A stretch of DNA of 64,000 bases from Bordetella genomosp. 13 (GCF_007679965.1 NZ_VEHL01000002.1:356235-420234), one strand, 5' to 3'; counted from the first letter of the stretch, positions 17,071 through 26,600 are shown. Notes: a model not told the origin generated them from the letters alone. Numbers and translations: made by a program.

Positions 17071-17967
17071 ATGCGCGGACTCAACCTCGATCATCTCCGC
17101 ATCTTCCTCGACGTGATCGAGCTGGGCAGCTTTTCCGCCGCGGCCGAGCGCAACGGGCTGACCCAGCCCGCCGTCAGCCAGCAGGTGCGCCAGCTCGAAC
17201 GCCGCTACGGCCTGCGGCTGGCCGAACGCGTGGGACGGCGCGTGGCGCCGACCCATGCGGGCCTGGCGCTGATCGAGCACATCCGCCGCATCGACGCCGC
17301 CGTGGCCGAGGCCGACCAGGCCATGCAGTCGCATGCGGCTGGCGTGGGCGGACGCGTGCGGCTGGGCACGGGCGGCACCGCCTGCACCTATCTGCTGCCC
17401 GCCATGCTGGCGGGCCTGCGCCGCCGCTTTCCCGAGCTGGACGTGGTGGTCAGCACCGGCAACACGGCGGATATCCTGCGCGGCATCGAGGGCAACGCGC
17501 TGGACATCGGCCTGGTGACCTTGCCCGCGCCGGGCCGCATGTTCCAGGTGACGCCCGTGCTGGACGACGAATTCGTCGCGATCTTTCCCGCCCACGAGGC
17601 GCTGCTGCCTGCGCGCGTGGCGCCCGCCTTGCTGGCGCAGCGGCCCCTGGTGCTGTTCGAGCCCGGCGCGCGCACGCGGCGCCTGGTGGACGACTGGTTC
17701 GAGACGGCCGGCCTGGCCGCTCGGCCGGTGATGGAACTGGGCAGCACCGAGGCCATGAAAGAGATCGTGGCCGCCGGCCTGGGCTGCGCGGTGCTGCCCA
17801 GCATGGCGGTGCAGGGCGCGGGCGCGCGCGGCACGCTGGCGGTGCGGCCGTTGCGGCCGCGCCTGCGGCGCCAGCTGGCGGTGGTGATGCGGCGCGACAA
17901 GCCCGTCAGCCGCGGCCTTCGGCAGGTGGCCGACATGCTGCTGGCCCTGCGCGGCAGGCGCGGCTGA
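17071..17967 (+). CDS. LysR-type transcriptional regulator
   Basis: 298-aa LTTR: helix-turn-helix at about 5-63 (LRIFLDVIELGSFSAAAERNGLTQPAVSQQVRQLE) and a periplasmic-binding-like effector domain. The start MRGLNLDHL at 17071 is used because earlier in-frame codons extend into the divergent promoter. Gene pairing with the acetyltransferase/MFS unit suggests local control of that unit; the ligand is unknown. Confidence 0.9.
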   Translation: MRGLNLDHLRIFLDVIELGSFSAAAERNGLTQPAVSQQVRQLERRYGLRLAERVGRRVAPTHAGLALIEHIRRIDAAVAEADQAMQSHAAGVGGRVRLGTGGTACTYLLPAMLAGLRRRFPELDVVVSTGNTADILRGIEGNALDIGLVTLPAPGRMFQVTPVLDDEFVAIFPAHEALLPARVAPALLAQRPLVLFEPGARTRRLVDDWFETAGLAARPVMELGSTEAMKEIVAAGLGCAVLPSMAVQGAGARGTLAVRPLRPRLRRQLAVVMRRDKPVSRGLRQVADMLLALRGRRG

Positions 17968-17985
17968 TTCCGCGCGGAAACGGCC

Positions 17986-19305
17986 TTACTGCCCCTGCAC
18001 CTTGTCCTGCGACAGGTCCATGATGATGCGGGTGGCCAGGTACAGCCGCGGCACGATGCTCTTGATCTGGACGTACTCGGCGTCGTTGGAATGCGCGCCG
18101 AAGCCCGACAGACCCATGCCTTCCACCACGGGGCCGCGTGCCTTCAGCGCGGCGAAGGCGGCGTCGGTGCCGCCGCCGGTGGCGCGGTCCAGCACCTTCA
18201 TCTCCATGTCGAGCTCCTTGTAGATGGTCGCGCCGTGCTGCGCCAGCGCGCGCGAGGCGGGCGTGGCCGACAGCGGCGGGCGGCGCACCTCGAACTTCAG
18301 GCTCACCTTGGACTCGGGCAGCAGCTTCTTCTGGATGCGTTCCTGCAGGGCCTTCTCCAGCGCATCGAAGTCTTCCACCTTCAGCGCGCGCGCATCGGCC
18401 TGCGCCGTGGCCTGGCCGGGAATCACGTTGCGGTTGGTGCCCGCCTGCGCCACGGTCCAGTTCAGCTTCAGGCCGTCGTCCGGCTTGGACAGGTCCTTCA
18501 TCTGCAGCACCTGGTGGGCCAGCTCGTACAGCGCGTTCACGCCGCCTTCCGGGCGCGAGCCGGCATGCGAAGTCTTGCCCTGCACGGTGAGATAGGCCGA
18601 GCCGATGCCGCTGGTGGCCAACCGCAGGTCGCCCGTGGTGCCGCCGCCCTCGAACGAGAACACCGCGTCCTGGTCCGCCGCCATGCGCGTGATGGTGCTG
18701 CGCGCGCCCGGCGAGCTGATCTCCTCGTCGCCGTTGACCAGCACGGTCAGCGTGCCGAAGTCCTTGAAGCCCAGCTTCTGCAGCGTGGAGATGGTGTGGA
18801 TGATCAGCGCCACGCCCTGCTTGTCGTCCGCGATGCCCAGCCCGTAGGCGCGTTCGCCGTCCACGCGGAACGGCTGGTCCTTCAGCATGCCGTTGCGGTA
18901 GACGGTGTCCATGTGCGCGATCAGCATGATCTTCTTCTTGCCGCTGCCCTTGAATTCGGCATGCACCATCGGGCCGGTCTTCTCGGGCGTGTCGTCCATG
19001 CGGTAGACGTCGGTGGGCGGCAGGATTTCCACCGTGCCGCCCAGCGCCTTCAGGCGGTCGTGCACCAGCTTGGCGATCTGCTCCACGCCCTCCACGTCCT
19101 TGCTGCCGGACTCGATGCCGACCAGGTCGCGCATGGTATCCAGCATGGGCTGCTCCTGCGCGCGCGCCGCCTCCAGCACGTTGGCCACGGGCGCGGCCTG
19201 CGCGGCGGCGGCGCAGGCCAGCGCGGCGGCCAGCGCGGCGGCCAGCAGGGCGGCGGACAGCAGGTTCAGGGCGGGAACTTGCAGGGAACGGGCATGGCCG
19301 GGCAT
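17986..19305 (-). CDS. exported M20-family peptidase (glutamate carboxypeptidase-like)
   Basis: 439-aa zinc peptidase of the M20A/CPG2 group. A signal peptide (residues about 1-38, ending AAAAQAAPV) predicts periplasmic location. Metal and catalytic residues follow the carboxypeptidase G2 pattern: His131 and Asp133 (HMDTV), bridging Asp160, Glu194/Glu195 (DEEISS), and a late His in GAHSNDAEYV. A dimerisation-domain insert is present in the middle. CPG2 itself removes C-terminal glutamate from folates and peptides; the substrate here is not determined. Convergent with the LysR gene (18-nt gap) and divergent from ilvD. Confidence 0.88.
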   Translation of the reverse strand: MPGHARSLQVPALNLLSAALLAAALAAALACAAAAQAAPVANVLEAARAQEQPMLDTMRDLVGIESGSKDVEGVEQIAKLVHDRLKALGGTVEILPPTDVYRMDDTPEKTGPMVHAEFKGSGKKKIMLIAHMDTVYRNGMLKDQPFRVDGERAYGLGIADDKQGVALIIHTISTLQKLGFKDFGTLTVLVNGDEEISSPGARSTITRMAADQDAVFSFEGGGTTGDLRLATSGIGSAYLTVQGKTSHAGSRPEGGVNALYELAHQVLQMKDLSKPDDGLKLNWTVAQAGTNRNVIPGQATAQADARALKVEDFDALEKALQERIQKKLLPESKVSLKFEVRRPPLSATPASRALAQHGATIYKELDMEMKVLDRATGGGTDAAFAALKARGPVVEGMGLSGFGAHSNDAEYVQIKSIVPRLYLATRIIMDLSQDKVQGQ

Positions 19306-19550
19306 CGTCGATCTCCTCGCATGGGTAGGGGCGGAGCGTCCGCCCGGATAAGGCCCGCGGCGCGCGTGGCGCGATGCCCGCCGCGCCGCGGACAGCCTGT
19401 CCACGATAGGCCGCAATGGGCCCGACAAGTAGGGGGATTTTCCGGGTTGCGGGCCGCGGGCTTCCGTGCATCCCCGCGGAACGGCGTATTATCTGGAGTT
19501 TTGCCGAATTTCCGCCTCGGAATCGACCCCGCCCGCAGAGAGCCGCCGCC

Positions 19551-21410
19551 ATGCCGCACTACCGTTCCCGCACCTCCACCCACGGCCGCAACATGGCCGG
19601 CGCCCGCGCCCTGTGGCGCGCCACCGGCATGAAGGACGGCGATTTCGGCAAGCCCATCATCGCGGTGGTGAATTCGTTCACGCAGTTCGTGCCGGGCCAC
19701 GTGCACCTGCGCGACCTGGGCGCGCTGGTGGCCAGGGAAATCGAGGGCGCCGGCGGCGTCGCCAAGGAATTCAACACCATCGCCGTGGACGACGGCATCG
19801 CCATGGGCCACGGCGGCATGCTGTATTCGCTGCCCTCGCGCGAACTGATCGCCGACTCGGTCGAATACATGGTCAACGCGCACTGCGCCGACGCCATGGT
19901 CTGCATCTCGAACTGCGACAAGATCACCCCGGGCATGCTGATGGCCGCCATGCGCCTGAACATCCCTTGCGTGTTCGTGTCGGGCGGCCCGATGGAAGCC
20001 GGCAAGATCCTGTCCCCCACCGACGGCAAGGTCATCGCCAAGATCGACCTGATCGACGCCATGATCAAGGCGGCCGATCCCAAGGTGTCCGATGCCGAGG
20101 CCGAAGAGGTCGAGCGCAGCGCCTGCCCCACGTGCGGCTCCTGTTCGGGCATGTTCACCGCCAACTCGATGAACTGCCTGACCGAAGCCATCGGCCTGGC
20201 ACTGCCGGGCAACGGCACCATCGTGGCCACGCACGCCTGGCGCCGCGGCCTGTTCGAGCAGGCCGGCCGCCTGGTCGTCGACCTGTGCCGCCGCTACTAC
20301 GAGCAGGAAGACGCCTCGGTGCTGCCGCGCGCCATCGCCAGCAAGAGCGCCTTCGAGAACGCCATGACGCTGGACGTGGCCATGGGCGGCTCGACCAATA
20401 CCGTGCTGCACCTGCTGGCCGCGGCGCAAGAGGCCGGCGTGGACTTCACCATGGCCGACATCGACCGCATCTCGCGCCGCACGCCCTGCCTGTGCAAGGC
20501 CGCGCCCGCCACCGACAAGTACCACATCGAAGACGTGCACCGCGCGGGCGGCATCCTGGGCATCCTGGGCGAGCTGGCGCGCGCCGACCTGCTCGACCTG
20601 TCCTGCGGCAACGTGCACAGCGGCACGCTGGGCAATGCCATCTCGCAATGGGACATCGCGGGCGGCGCCGGCGAAGCCGCGCAGAAGTTCTACCGCGCGG
20701 CTCCCGGCGGCATCCCGACCACGGTGGCCTTCAGCCAGGAAGCCACCTTCCTGACGCTGGACGCCGACCGCAAGACGGGCTGCATCCGCAGCAAGGAAAA
20801 CGCCTATTCCAAGGACGGCGGCCTGGCCGTGCTGTACGGCAACCTGGCCGAGAAGGGCTGCATCGTCAAGACCGCGGGCGTGGACGAGTCGCAATGGGTC
20901 TTCACCGGCCGCGCGCGCGTCTTCGAAAGCCAGGAAGACGCCGTCGAGGGCATCCTGGGCGACCAGATCGTGGCGGGCGACGTGGTCGTCATCCGCTACG
21001 AAGGCCCCAAGGGCGGTCCCGGCATGCAGGAAATGCTGTATCCCACGTCGTACCTGAAGTCCAAGGGCCTGGGCAAGACCTGCGCGCTGTTCACCGATGG
21101 CCGCTTCTCGGGCGGCTCGTCGGGCCTGGTGATCGGCCATGCCTCGCCGGAAGCGGCCGAGGGCGGCACGGTCGGCCTGGTCGAGGACGGCGACACGATC
21201 GAGATCGACATCCCCAACCGCCGCATGCACCTGGCCGTGGACGACGCCGAACTGGCGCGCCGCCGCGCCGCCATGGACGCCCGCGGCGACAAGGCCTGGC
21301 AGCCGGTCGACCGCGAACGCGTAGTCTCGCTGGCGCTGCAGGCCTACGCCGCGCTGGCCACTTCGGCCGACCGCGGCGCGGTGCGCGACCTGTCCCAGTT
21401 GAAGCGCTGA
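19551..21410 (+). CDS. ilvD: dihydroxy-acid dehydratase
   Basis: Iron-sulfur dehydratase of valine/isoleucine synthesis, converting 2,3-dihydroxy-3-methylvalerate or -isovalerate to the 2-oxoacid. 619 aa. Cluster ligands include Cys122 ([11 protein letters not shown]) and Cys195 ([11 protein letters not shown]); the [14 protein letters not shown] block lies near the C-terminus. Length and spacing match the E. coli-type enzyme. Upstream codons in frame lie in the promoter gap, so ATG 19551 ([21 protein letters not shown] in part) is chosen. A strong hairpin terminator follows at 21455. Confidence 0.96.
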   Translation: MPHYRSRTSTHGRNMAGARALWRATGMKDGDFGKPIIAVVNSFTQFVPGHVHLRDLGALVAREIEGAGGVAKEFNTIAVDDGIAMGHGGMLYSLPSRELIADSVEYMVNAHCADAMVCISNCDKITPGMLMAAMRLNIPCVFVSGGPMEAGKILSPTDGKVIAKIDLIDAMIKAADPKVSDAEAEEVERSACPTCGSCSGMFTANSMNCLTEAIGLALPGNGTIVATHAWRRGLFEQAGRLVVDLCRRYYEQEDASVLPRAIASKSAFENAMTLDVAMGGSTNTVLHLLAAAQEAGVDFTMADIDRISRRTPCLCKAAPATDKYHIEDVHRAGGILGILGELARADLLDLSCGNVHSGTLGNAISQWDIAGGAGEAAQKFYRAAPGGIPTTVAFSQEATFLTLDADRKTGCIRSKENAYSKDGGLAVLYGNLAEKGCIVKTAGVDESQWVFTGRARVFESQEDAVEGILGDQIVAGDVVVIRYEGPKGGPGMQEMLYPTSYLKSKGLGKTCALFTDGRFSGGSSGLVIGHASPEAAEGGTVGLVEDGDTIEIDIPNRRMHLAVDDAELARRRAAMDARGDKAWQPVDRERVVSLALQAYAALATSADRGAVRDLSQLKR

Positions 21411-21454
21411 TCGCGCCTGTGCACGGGCGCCGGCCGGCGCCTGCGCGGTACATG

Positions 21455-21476
21455 ACCCGGCGCATGCCGGGTTTTT
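21455..21476 (+). terminator. rho-independent terminator of ilvD
   Basis: Perfect 7-bp stem ACCCGGC / GCCGGGT around a GCAT loop, followed directly by a run of T. It lies 45 bp after the ilvD stop. Confidence 0.85.
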
Positions 21477-21606
21477 CAATGCGCGCCCGACCTTGCCCGT
21501 GCCTCCCATGGAAGCCTGGCGCCGTGCCGGGCTTTCCATGGGCTTGCCGCCAGGACGTGCCGCCAGCCGCCAGCCGCCTGCCGCCTGCCGCCGCGTCGAC
21601 CCGGCG

Positions 21607-22362
21607 TCAGATGTGAAAGCCTCCGCTCACGTCCAGCACGCCGCCCGTGATGTAGCCGGCGTCCGGTCCCGCGAGGAAGCAGACCGCCGCCGCGACTTCC
21701 TCGACGGTGGCGATGCGGCGGATCGCATGCAGGTCCATGATCGCGTCCGGCAGTTCGTCGGCCACCGCCGCCGCCATGTCGGTCGGCATGATGCCGGGCT
21801 GCACCACGTTGACCGTGATGCGGCGCGGGCCGAGGTCGCGCCCGACGCCCTTCGCATAGCCGACGATCGCCGCCTTGGTCCCCGAGTAGTCCGCCACGCC
21901 GGGGAAGGCGACGCGGCTGCCCAATCCGGAGCCGATGAAGACGATGCGTCCGTCATCCGAGATCTTCTGCGCCGCGGCGCGCGTCGTCGCCACCACGCCC
22001 AGGACGTTGACGTGCCACTGGCGGTCGAAGGCCGCGGCGTCCAGTTCGGGGTCGTCCGTCGTCTTGCCCTGCACGGCGATCGCGGCGTTGTTCACCAGGA
22101 TGTCGAGCTTGCCGAACTGCGCGATCACCGCCTCGATCAGCGGCCTGGCGGCGGACGTATCCGCCTGGTCGCTCTGGATGGCTGCTGCACGCACGCCTTT
22201 TTCCCGCAGCGCCTTGACGACGGCCTGCGCCTTTTCGGCCGAGGCCGCGTAGCTGATGGCGACGTCCGCGCCTCGCTCGGCCAGCGCCAGCGCGATGGCC
22301 GCGCCCAAGCCGCGGGACCCGCCGGTGACCAGCGCGACCTTTCCTGCCAATGACTTATCCAT
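21607..22362 (-). CDS. SDR-family oxidoreductase
   Basis: 251-aa classical SDR: TGGSRGLG cofactor motif near residue 12, NNAAIA, and the catalytic region with GSGLGSRVAFPGVADYSGTKAA (Ser...Tyr-x3-Lys), ending in GGVLDVSGGFHI. It resembles 3-oxoacyl-ACP reductase-like or quinone/aldehyde-reducing SDRs controlled by a neighbouring TetR. The start at 22362 excludes a 25-codon extension that would run through the operator. Divergent from a TetR gene, with ATAAC-type operator repeats between them. Confidence 0.88.
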   Translation of the reverse strand: MDKSLAGKVALVTGGSRGLGAAIALALAERGADVAISYAASAEKAQAVVKALREKGVRAAAIQSDQADTSAARPLIEAVIAQFGKLDILVNNAAIAVQGKTTDDPELDAAAFDRQWHVNVLGVVATTRAAAQKISDDGRIVFIGSGLGSRVAFPGVADYSGTKAAIVGYAKGVGRDLGPRRITVNVVQPGIMPTDMAAAVADELPDAIMDLHAIRRIATVEEVAAAVCFLAGPDAGYITGGVLDVSGGFHI

Positions 22363-22411
22363 GAGAAACCCTTTGTTCGACACGGGACGATGCCCCGGCA
22401 CCTGGTTATTC

Positions 22412-22440
22412 ATAACGACTGTTATGATAACGAACATTAT
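22412..22440. promoter_or_regulatory. tandem TetR-type operators
   Basis: ATAACGACTGTTAT (22412-22425, an ATAAC-N4-GTTAT palindrome) and ATAACGAACATTAT (22427-22440, imperfect) are adjacent with 1 bp between them. A further GTTAT half-site lies just before the tetR start. They sit between SDR and tetR, 50 bp from the SDR start. Confidence 0.65.
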
Positions 22441-22506
22441 GGAATTCGGCGTGGGGTGTCAAGACGGTTTACTATCGATCGTTATGAAAAAAGAGGTCTA
22501 TTCCTG

Positions 22507-23118
22507 ATGGGGCGCCACCGCGAATTCGACGTGGATCAGGCGCTGGACGCCGTTCTCTGCGTGTTCTGGCGCAAGGGGTACGACGGCGCGTCGTATACCG
22601 ACCTGACGCAGGCCACGGGCGTCGAACGGCCCGCGCTGTATTCCGCATTCGGCAACAAGGAGGCCTTGTTCCGCCTGGCGCTGTCGCGCTACGAACAGCG
22701 GTTCCTGGGGTTCTATCCGATTGCGTTGCAGCAGCCGACCTCGCGGGAAGTGGTCGAGCACGTGCTGCGCGGCACGGTCGAGCTGAACACCCGGTTTCCC
22801 GATCATACGGGCTGCCTGGGCCTGAACGGCGGGCTGGCGGGTTCCGACGAGTCCGAACCCGTCCGGCAGATCCTGGTCGACGCGCGCGCCAGCAGCGAGA
22901 CGGCGTTGCGTGAGCGCTTCGAACGCGCGCGGCGGGAAGGAGACCTGCCCGGCACGGCCGACTGCACCGCGCTGGCCGCCTTCGTGACCACTGTGATGAA
23001 CGGCATCGCCGTGCAGGCCAAGGCAGGCGTGGGCCGCGAGGTGCTCGAAGCGGTCGCCGCGCACGCGCTCAGCACCTGGCCCACCGGCGATTCCGGCCCT
23101 GCGGACCCGCGCGCGTAA
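22507..23118 (+). CDS. TetR/AcrR-family regulator
   Basis: 203-aa repressor with an N-terminal helix-turn-helix (FDVDQALDAVLCVFWRKGYDGASYTDLTQATGVERPALYSAFGNKEALF in pieces, residues 6-55) and a helical C-terminal ligand domain of the type found in redox or antibiotic-responsive YxaF/LmrA-like regulators. Start ATG 22507 follows the operator region; an earlier frame start would place coding sequence over it. Divergent from the SDR gene, which is its likely target. Confidence 0.9.
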   Translation: MGRHREFDVDQALDAVLCVFWRKGYDGASYTDLTQATGVERPALYSAFGNKEALFRLALSRYEQRFLGFYPIALQQPTSREVVEHVLRGTVELNTRFPDHTGCLGLNGGLAGSDESEPVRQILVDARASSETALRERFERARREGDLPGTADCTALAAFVTTVMNGIAVQAKAGVGREVLEAVAAHALSTWPTGDSGPADPRA

Positions 23119-23153
23119 GGTTCGCTGCCCGGTTGCGCGGCGTCGTCGCGCGG

Positions 23154-24317
23154 TCAGTGCACGTCGTCGTGCACCAGGTGCGCGGGCTTGATGTCCCGCA
23201 CCGACACCACGCCCAGCAAACCCATGTCGCGCTTCACTTCCTCGACGATCAGCCGGATGGCATGCGCCACGCCGGCGGACCCCGCCACCGCCGCGGCGTA
23301 GTTGAAGGGCCGGCCCACGAACACGCACGAGGCGCCCAGCGCCAGCGCCTTGAGCACGTCGGTGCCGCGCCGCACGCCGCTGTCCAGCATGATTTCCAGG
23401 CCCTGTGCGGCGTCGGCGACGGCGGGCAGCATCCGCAGCGGCGATACCGTGCCGTCCAGCTGCCGTCCGCCGTGGTTGGACACGATGATCCCGTCCATGC
23501 CTTTCTGGCGCGCCAGCGCCGCGTCGCGCGGATTCAGGATGCCCTTGATGATCATGCGGCCCTGCCAGCGGCGGCGGATGGCTTCCACGTGCGTCCAGTT
23601 CAGGTGGCCGCGGTCGGAGAAGTCACGCTGCACGTTGGGCGACACGATGGGCGCGCCGCGCGTCGCGTAGTTGTTCTCGAAGTGCGGCATGCCGTGCTTC
23701 AGCAGCGTGCGCAGGAAGGTGCCGAACAGCCATCGCGGATGCGTGATGCCCTGCCACGCCAGCGACAGGTTGGGGCGCAGCGGCGTGGAGAACCCGGCGC
23801 GCAGGTTGTTCTCGCGGTTGGCGGCCACGGGCGTGTCCACCGTCAGCACCAGCGTCTGCACGCCGGCGGCGGCCACCCGGTCGATGAGGGCGCGGATCTG
23901 GGCCTCGTCGCCCGGCAGGTAGGCCTGGAACCACGTCTGCGGCGCGGCCTCCATCACGTCCTCCAGCCGGATCAGCGACGAGCCGCTCATGATGCAGGGG
24001 ATGCGCGCCTCGGCCGCGGCGCGCGCCAACACGATGTCGCCGCGATAGCTGGACAGCGCCGAGATGCCCATGGGGGCGATGCCGACGGGCGCGTCATAGG
24101 CCTGGCCCATCACGGTGGCGGCGGTGCTGCGCCGGGACACGTCCACCAGCACGTCGGGCACGAAGGCGTACTGCGCGTAGGCGTCGCGGTTGGCGCGCGC
24201 CGACAGCCCGTCCTCGACCGCGCCCGATACGTAGGCGAAGACGGGCTTGGGCAGCACGCGCTGTGCCGCGGCTTCGAAGTCCTGCAGGTTCAGGATGTGG
24301 CGCAAGGAGGAGGGCAT
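23154..24317 (-). CDS. FMN-dependent alpha-hydroxy-acid dehydrogenase/oxidase
   Basis: 387-aa member of the LldD/glycolate oxidase/mandelate dehydrogenase family, oxidising L-2-hydroxy acids to 2-oxo acids. FMN and active-site residues: Tyr in VFAYVSGA (29), LTVDTPV, Lys258, the catalytic SNHGGRQLDG block with His282 and Arg285, and the phosphate loop DSGVRRGTDVLKALALGA. The long start at 24428 would cover the LysR site; ATG 24317 fits the family. It is divergent from a LysR gene, beyond which lies a D-2-hydroxyacid dehydrogenase. Confidence 0.9.
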   Translation of the reverse strand: MPSSLRHILNLQDFEAAAQRVLPKPVFAYVSGAVEDGLSARANRDAYAQYAFVPDVLVDVSRRSTAATVMGQAYDAPVGIAPMGISALSSYRGDIVLARAAAEARIPCIMSGSSLIRLEDVMEAAPQTWFQAYLPGDEAQIRALIDRVAAAGVQTLVLTVDTPVAANRENNLRAGFSTPLRPNLSLAWQGITHPRWLFGTFLRTLLKHGMPHFENNYATRGAPIVSPNVQRDFSDRGHLNWTHVEAIRRRWQGRMIIKGILNPRDAALARQKGMDGIIVSNHGGRQLDGTVSPLRMLPAVADAAQGLEIMLDSGVRRGTDVLKALALGASCVFVGRPFNYAAAVAGSAGVAHAIRLIVEEVKRDMGLLGVVSVRDIKPAHLVHDDVH

Positions 24318-24395
24318 GGTCTCGTTGTTATGGGTAGGGGAATGCGCGGCGTGCCGGGCCGCATCCGACGATAATAGGAGCGCGGCTGCTTTGGA

Positions 24396-24411
24396 ATAAA
24401 GCGAGTTTATT
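24396..24411. promoter_or_regulatory. candidate LysR site (ATAAAGCGA type), hydroxy-acid oxidase side
   Basis: ATAAAGCGAGTTTATT, within a 17-bp AATAAA-GCGAG-TTTATT dyad in the 134-bp gap between the FMN oxidase and lysR genes. The same ATAAAGCGA core is found at 25379-25416 beyond the lysR gene. Confidence 0.55.
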
Positions 24412-24451
24412 GATATAAAACACTTCACTTTTATTCGCCCTGCGCCGTGCC

Positions 24452-25351
24452 ATGACCCTCAAGCAGCTGGAAGCGTTCTATTGGGCCGCCACGTGCCGCA
24501 GCTTCGCCATCGCGGCCAGCCGCCTCAACATTTCGGTGTCGTCGCTGTCCAAGCGGCTGGCCGAGCTGGAGAGCGCGATCGGCTCGGAACTGTTCAGCCG
24601 CAGCGCGCGCAGCGCCATCCTGACCCCGCTGGGCGAACAGCTGCTGCCGCATGCGCGCGACCTGCTGCGTTCGGCCGACGATTTCCTGCAGCGTGCAGCC
24701 GACAGCGTGCCGCTGGCCGGTCGTTGCCGCTTCGGTGTGGGCGAGCTCAGTTCCATGACCTGGATGCCGCGCCTGATCGCCGAGATCCGCCGCGAATATC
24801 CCAATCTGCTGGTCGAGCCGCGCGTGGGCGTGGGCGAAGAGGTGGAACTCGGGCTGGAAGACGGCGACCTGGACTTCGGCATCATCGGCGGGCCGTCCAC
24901 GCGCGCGTCCATCACGTCCGTGCTGATCGGACAGGCCGAGTTCGAGTGGGTGGCCAGTCCGGCCGCCGTGCGCGACGCCCGGTGGCTGCCGCCGGCGGCG
25001 CTGCGCGACCATACACTGGTGGCGCTGCCCAACAGCTCGGGCGTGATCCGTATCGTGGACGACTGGATGACCGCGCAAGGCGTGTCGCCCGGCCGCAATC
25101 TGCGCTGCAATGGCTGGGCCGCGGTGGCGGGCATGCTGCGCGAGGGGCTGGGCATCGGCATCCTGCCCACGGCGTGGGCGGGCGTGCTGGTGGAGCGCGG
25201 GCAACTGGCGCGGCTGCAGAACTTCCCTGCGCCGCAGCCCCTGAGCTACGCCATCGAATGGCGCCGCGACGACACGCGGCCCCTGCTGTCATGCATGCGC
25301 GACCTGGCGCAGCGCTGCATCGACTTCCATGCGCCGTCCTGTCTGATGTGA
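24452..25351 (+). CDS. LysR-type transcriptional regulator of the hydroxy-acid genes
   Basis: 299-aa LTTR: HTH at 1-60 (LKQLEAFYWAATCRSFAIAASRLNISVSSLSKRLAELE) and a substrate-binding domain (GVGELSSMTWMPRLIAEIRREYPNL onward). The gene sits between the divergent FMN hydroxy-acid oxidase and the codirectional D-2-hydroxyacid dehydrogenase/Bug pair. Matching ATAAAGCGA sites lie on both sides, so it probably controls both units. Effector unknown, likely a hydroxy acid. Confidence 0.9.
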   Translation: MTLKQLEAFYWAATCRSFAIAASRLNISVSSLSKRLAELESAIGSELFSRSARSAILTPLGEQLLPHARDLLRSADDFLQRAADSVPLAGRCRFGVGELSSMTWMPRLIAEIRREYPNLLVEPRVGVGEEVELGLEDGDLDFGIIGGPSTRASITSVLIGQAEFEWVASPAAVRDARWLPPAALRDHTLVALPNSSGVIRIVDDWMTAQGVSPGRNLRCNGWAAVAGMLREGLGIGILPTAWAGVLVERGQLARLQNFPAPQPLSYAIEWRRDDTRPLLSCMRDLAQRCIDFHAPSCLM

Positions 25352-25378
25352 GTGCGGCAGGGTATGTCGATAATTTCT

Positions 25379-25416
25379 AAAAAGCGAAATACGGATTAGA
25401 AAATAATTCGCTTTAT
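25379..25416. promoter_or_regulatory. inverted pair of ATAAAGCGA-type LysR sites before the D-hydroxyacid dehydrogenase gene
   Basis: AAAAAGCGAAATACGG on the plus strand (25379-25394) faces ATAAAGCGAATTATTT on the minus strand (25401-25416); AAAGCGAA / TTCGCTTT form the arms. The minus-strand copy matches the site at 24396-24411 at 13 of 16 positions. About 155 bp upstream of the dehydrogenase start, in the only AT-rich stretch of the gap. Confidence 0.6.
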
Positions 25417-25571
25417 GGAAATTTTACGCGGCGTTAGAGTGGTCTCCTACAACAACCATTACTGACCGGAGACATCCGCCCCGTGCAATGCCGGCCGACA
25501 CGCGCTCCCGCGCGTCCTGGCCACGGCGCCGCGGGCTTGCGGTGATCGCCGGCACGCGCGAAGGAACCGCC

Positions 25572-26600
25572 ATGACGTCCGCATTACGCCTGGTCCGCCT
25601 CGATCTGTGGCTGGACCCCATCTTCGACCGGCTGGTGGCCGAGCAGCCCGGTGTGGCGCTGACGGTGGCGCCCGCGCGCGGAGACGAGCCCGCCGTGCAG
25701 GCCGCGCTGGGCCGCGCGCACGGCTACCTGGTCACCGCAGCCAAGGACGAACTGCCGCCGCGCTGGTTCGTCACGGCCGACCTGATCTCGCAATGTCCCG
25801 ACCTGGTGTGCGTGGCCACCACCGGCGCGGGCTACGACACCGTGGACGTGGCGGCCTGCACCGCCGCCGGCATCGCGGTGGTCAACCAGGCGGGCGGCAA
25901 TGCCGACTCGGTGGCCGAACACACCTACGCACTGCTGCTGGCCGTGCGCCGGCGCATCGTCGAATCGCACCAGCGGCTGCGCCACGACAGCGGCTTCACG
26001 CGCGAAGACCTGATGGGGCACCAGATCCGCGGCAACACCATCGGCCTGGTCGGCCTGGGCCAGATCGGTTCGCGCGCCGCGCGCATCGCGCAGGGCTTCG
26101 GCCTGCGCGTGCTGGGCCACGACCCTTATCTGGCGCCGGAAAGCCTGCGCGCGTTGGGCGTCGAGCCCGTATCCCTGGATGACCTGCTGGCGCAATCGGA
26201 CATCGTGTCGCTGCATTGCCCGCTGAGCGCGGAAACGCGCGGCATGATGGACGCGGCCGCGTTCGCCCGCATGAAGCCGGGCGCAATCTTCATCACCACC
26301 GCGCGCGGCGGCGTCCACGACGAAGCCGCGCTGTACGACGCGCTGCGCGCGGGGCACCTGGCCGGCGCGGGCCTGGACGTATGGAAGCAGGAGCCGCCCG
26401 GCAACGATGCGCCACTGCTGCAGCTGCCCAACGTGGTGGGCACCTATCACACGGCGGGCGTCACGCACGAAGCCCGCCGCAACGTGGCGCGGTCGGCGGC
26501 CGAGCAGCTGCTGGCCATGTTCCAGGGCCAGCGGCCGCCCAACCTCGTCAACCCGCAGGCCTGGCCCGCGGCGATGCAGCGCATCGCCCGGCTGGCATAA
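25572..26600 (+). CDS. D-isomer-specific 2-hydroxyacid dehydrogenase
   Basis: 342-aa NAD(P)-dependent D-2-hydroxyacid dehydrogenase. Rossmann motif GLGQIG (161-166) followed by the GHDPYL acceptor region, catalytic Arg245 (TTARGG), Glu274 and His293 (YHTAGVTHEA), which replaces the more common HIAG. The upstream frame to 25488 has no family similarity, and ATG 25572 (MTSALRLVRLDLWLDP) is preferred, with AAGGAA upstream. It overlaps nothing, and the Bug gene starts 35 nt downstream, so the two form an operon. Confidence 0.9.
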   Translation: MTSALRLVRLDLWLDPIFDRLVAEQPGVALTVAPARGDEPAVQAALGRAHGYLVTAAKDELPPRWFVTADLISQCPDLVCVATTGAGYDTVDVAACTAAGIAVVNQAGGNADSVAEHTYALLLAVRRRIVESHQRLRHDSGFTREDLMGHQIRGNTIGLVGLGQIGSRAARIAQGFGLRVLGHDPYLAPESLRALGVEPVSLDDLLAQSDIVSLHCPLSAETRGMMDAAAFARMKPGAIFITTARGGVHDEAALYDALRAGHLAGAGLDVWKQEPPGNDAPLLQLPNVVGTYHTAGVTHEARRNVARSAAEQLLAMFQGQRPPNLVNPQAWPAAMQRIARLA

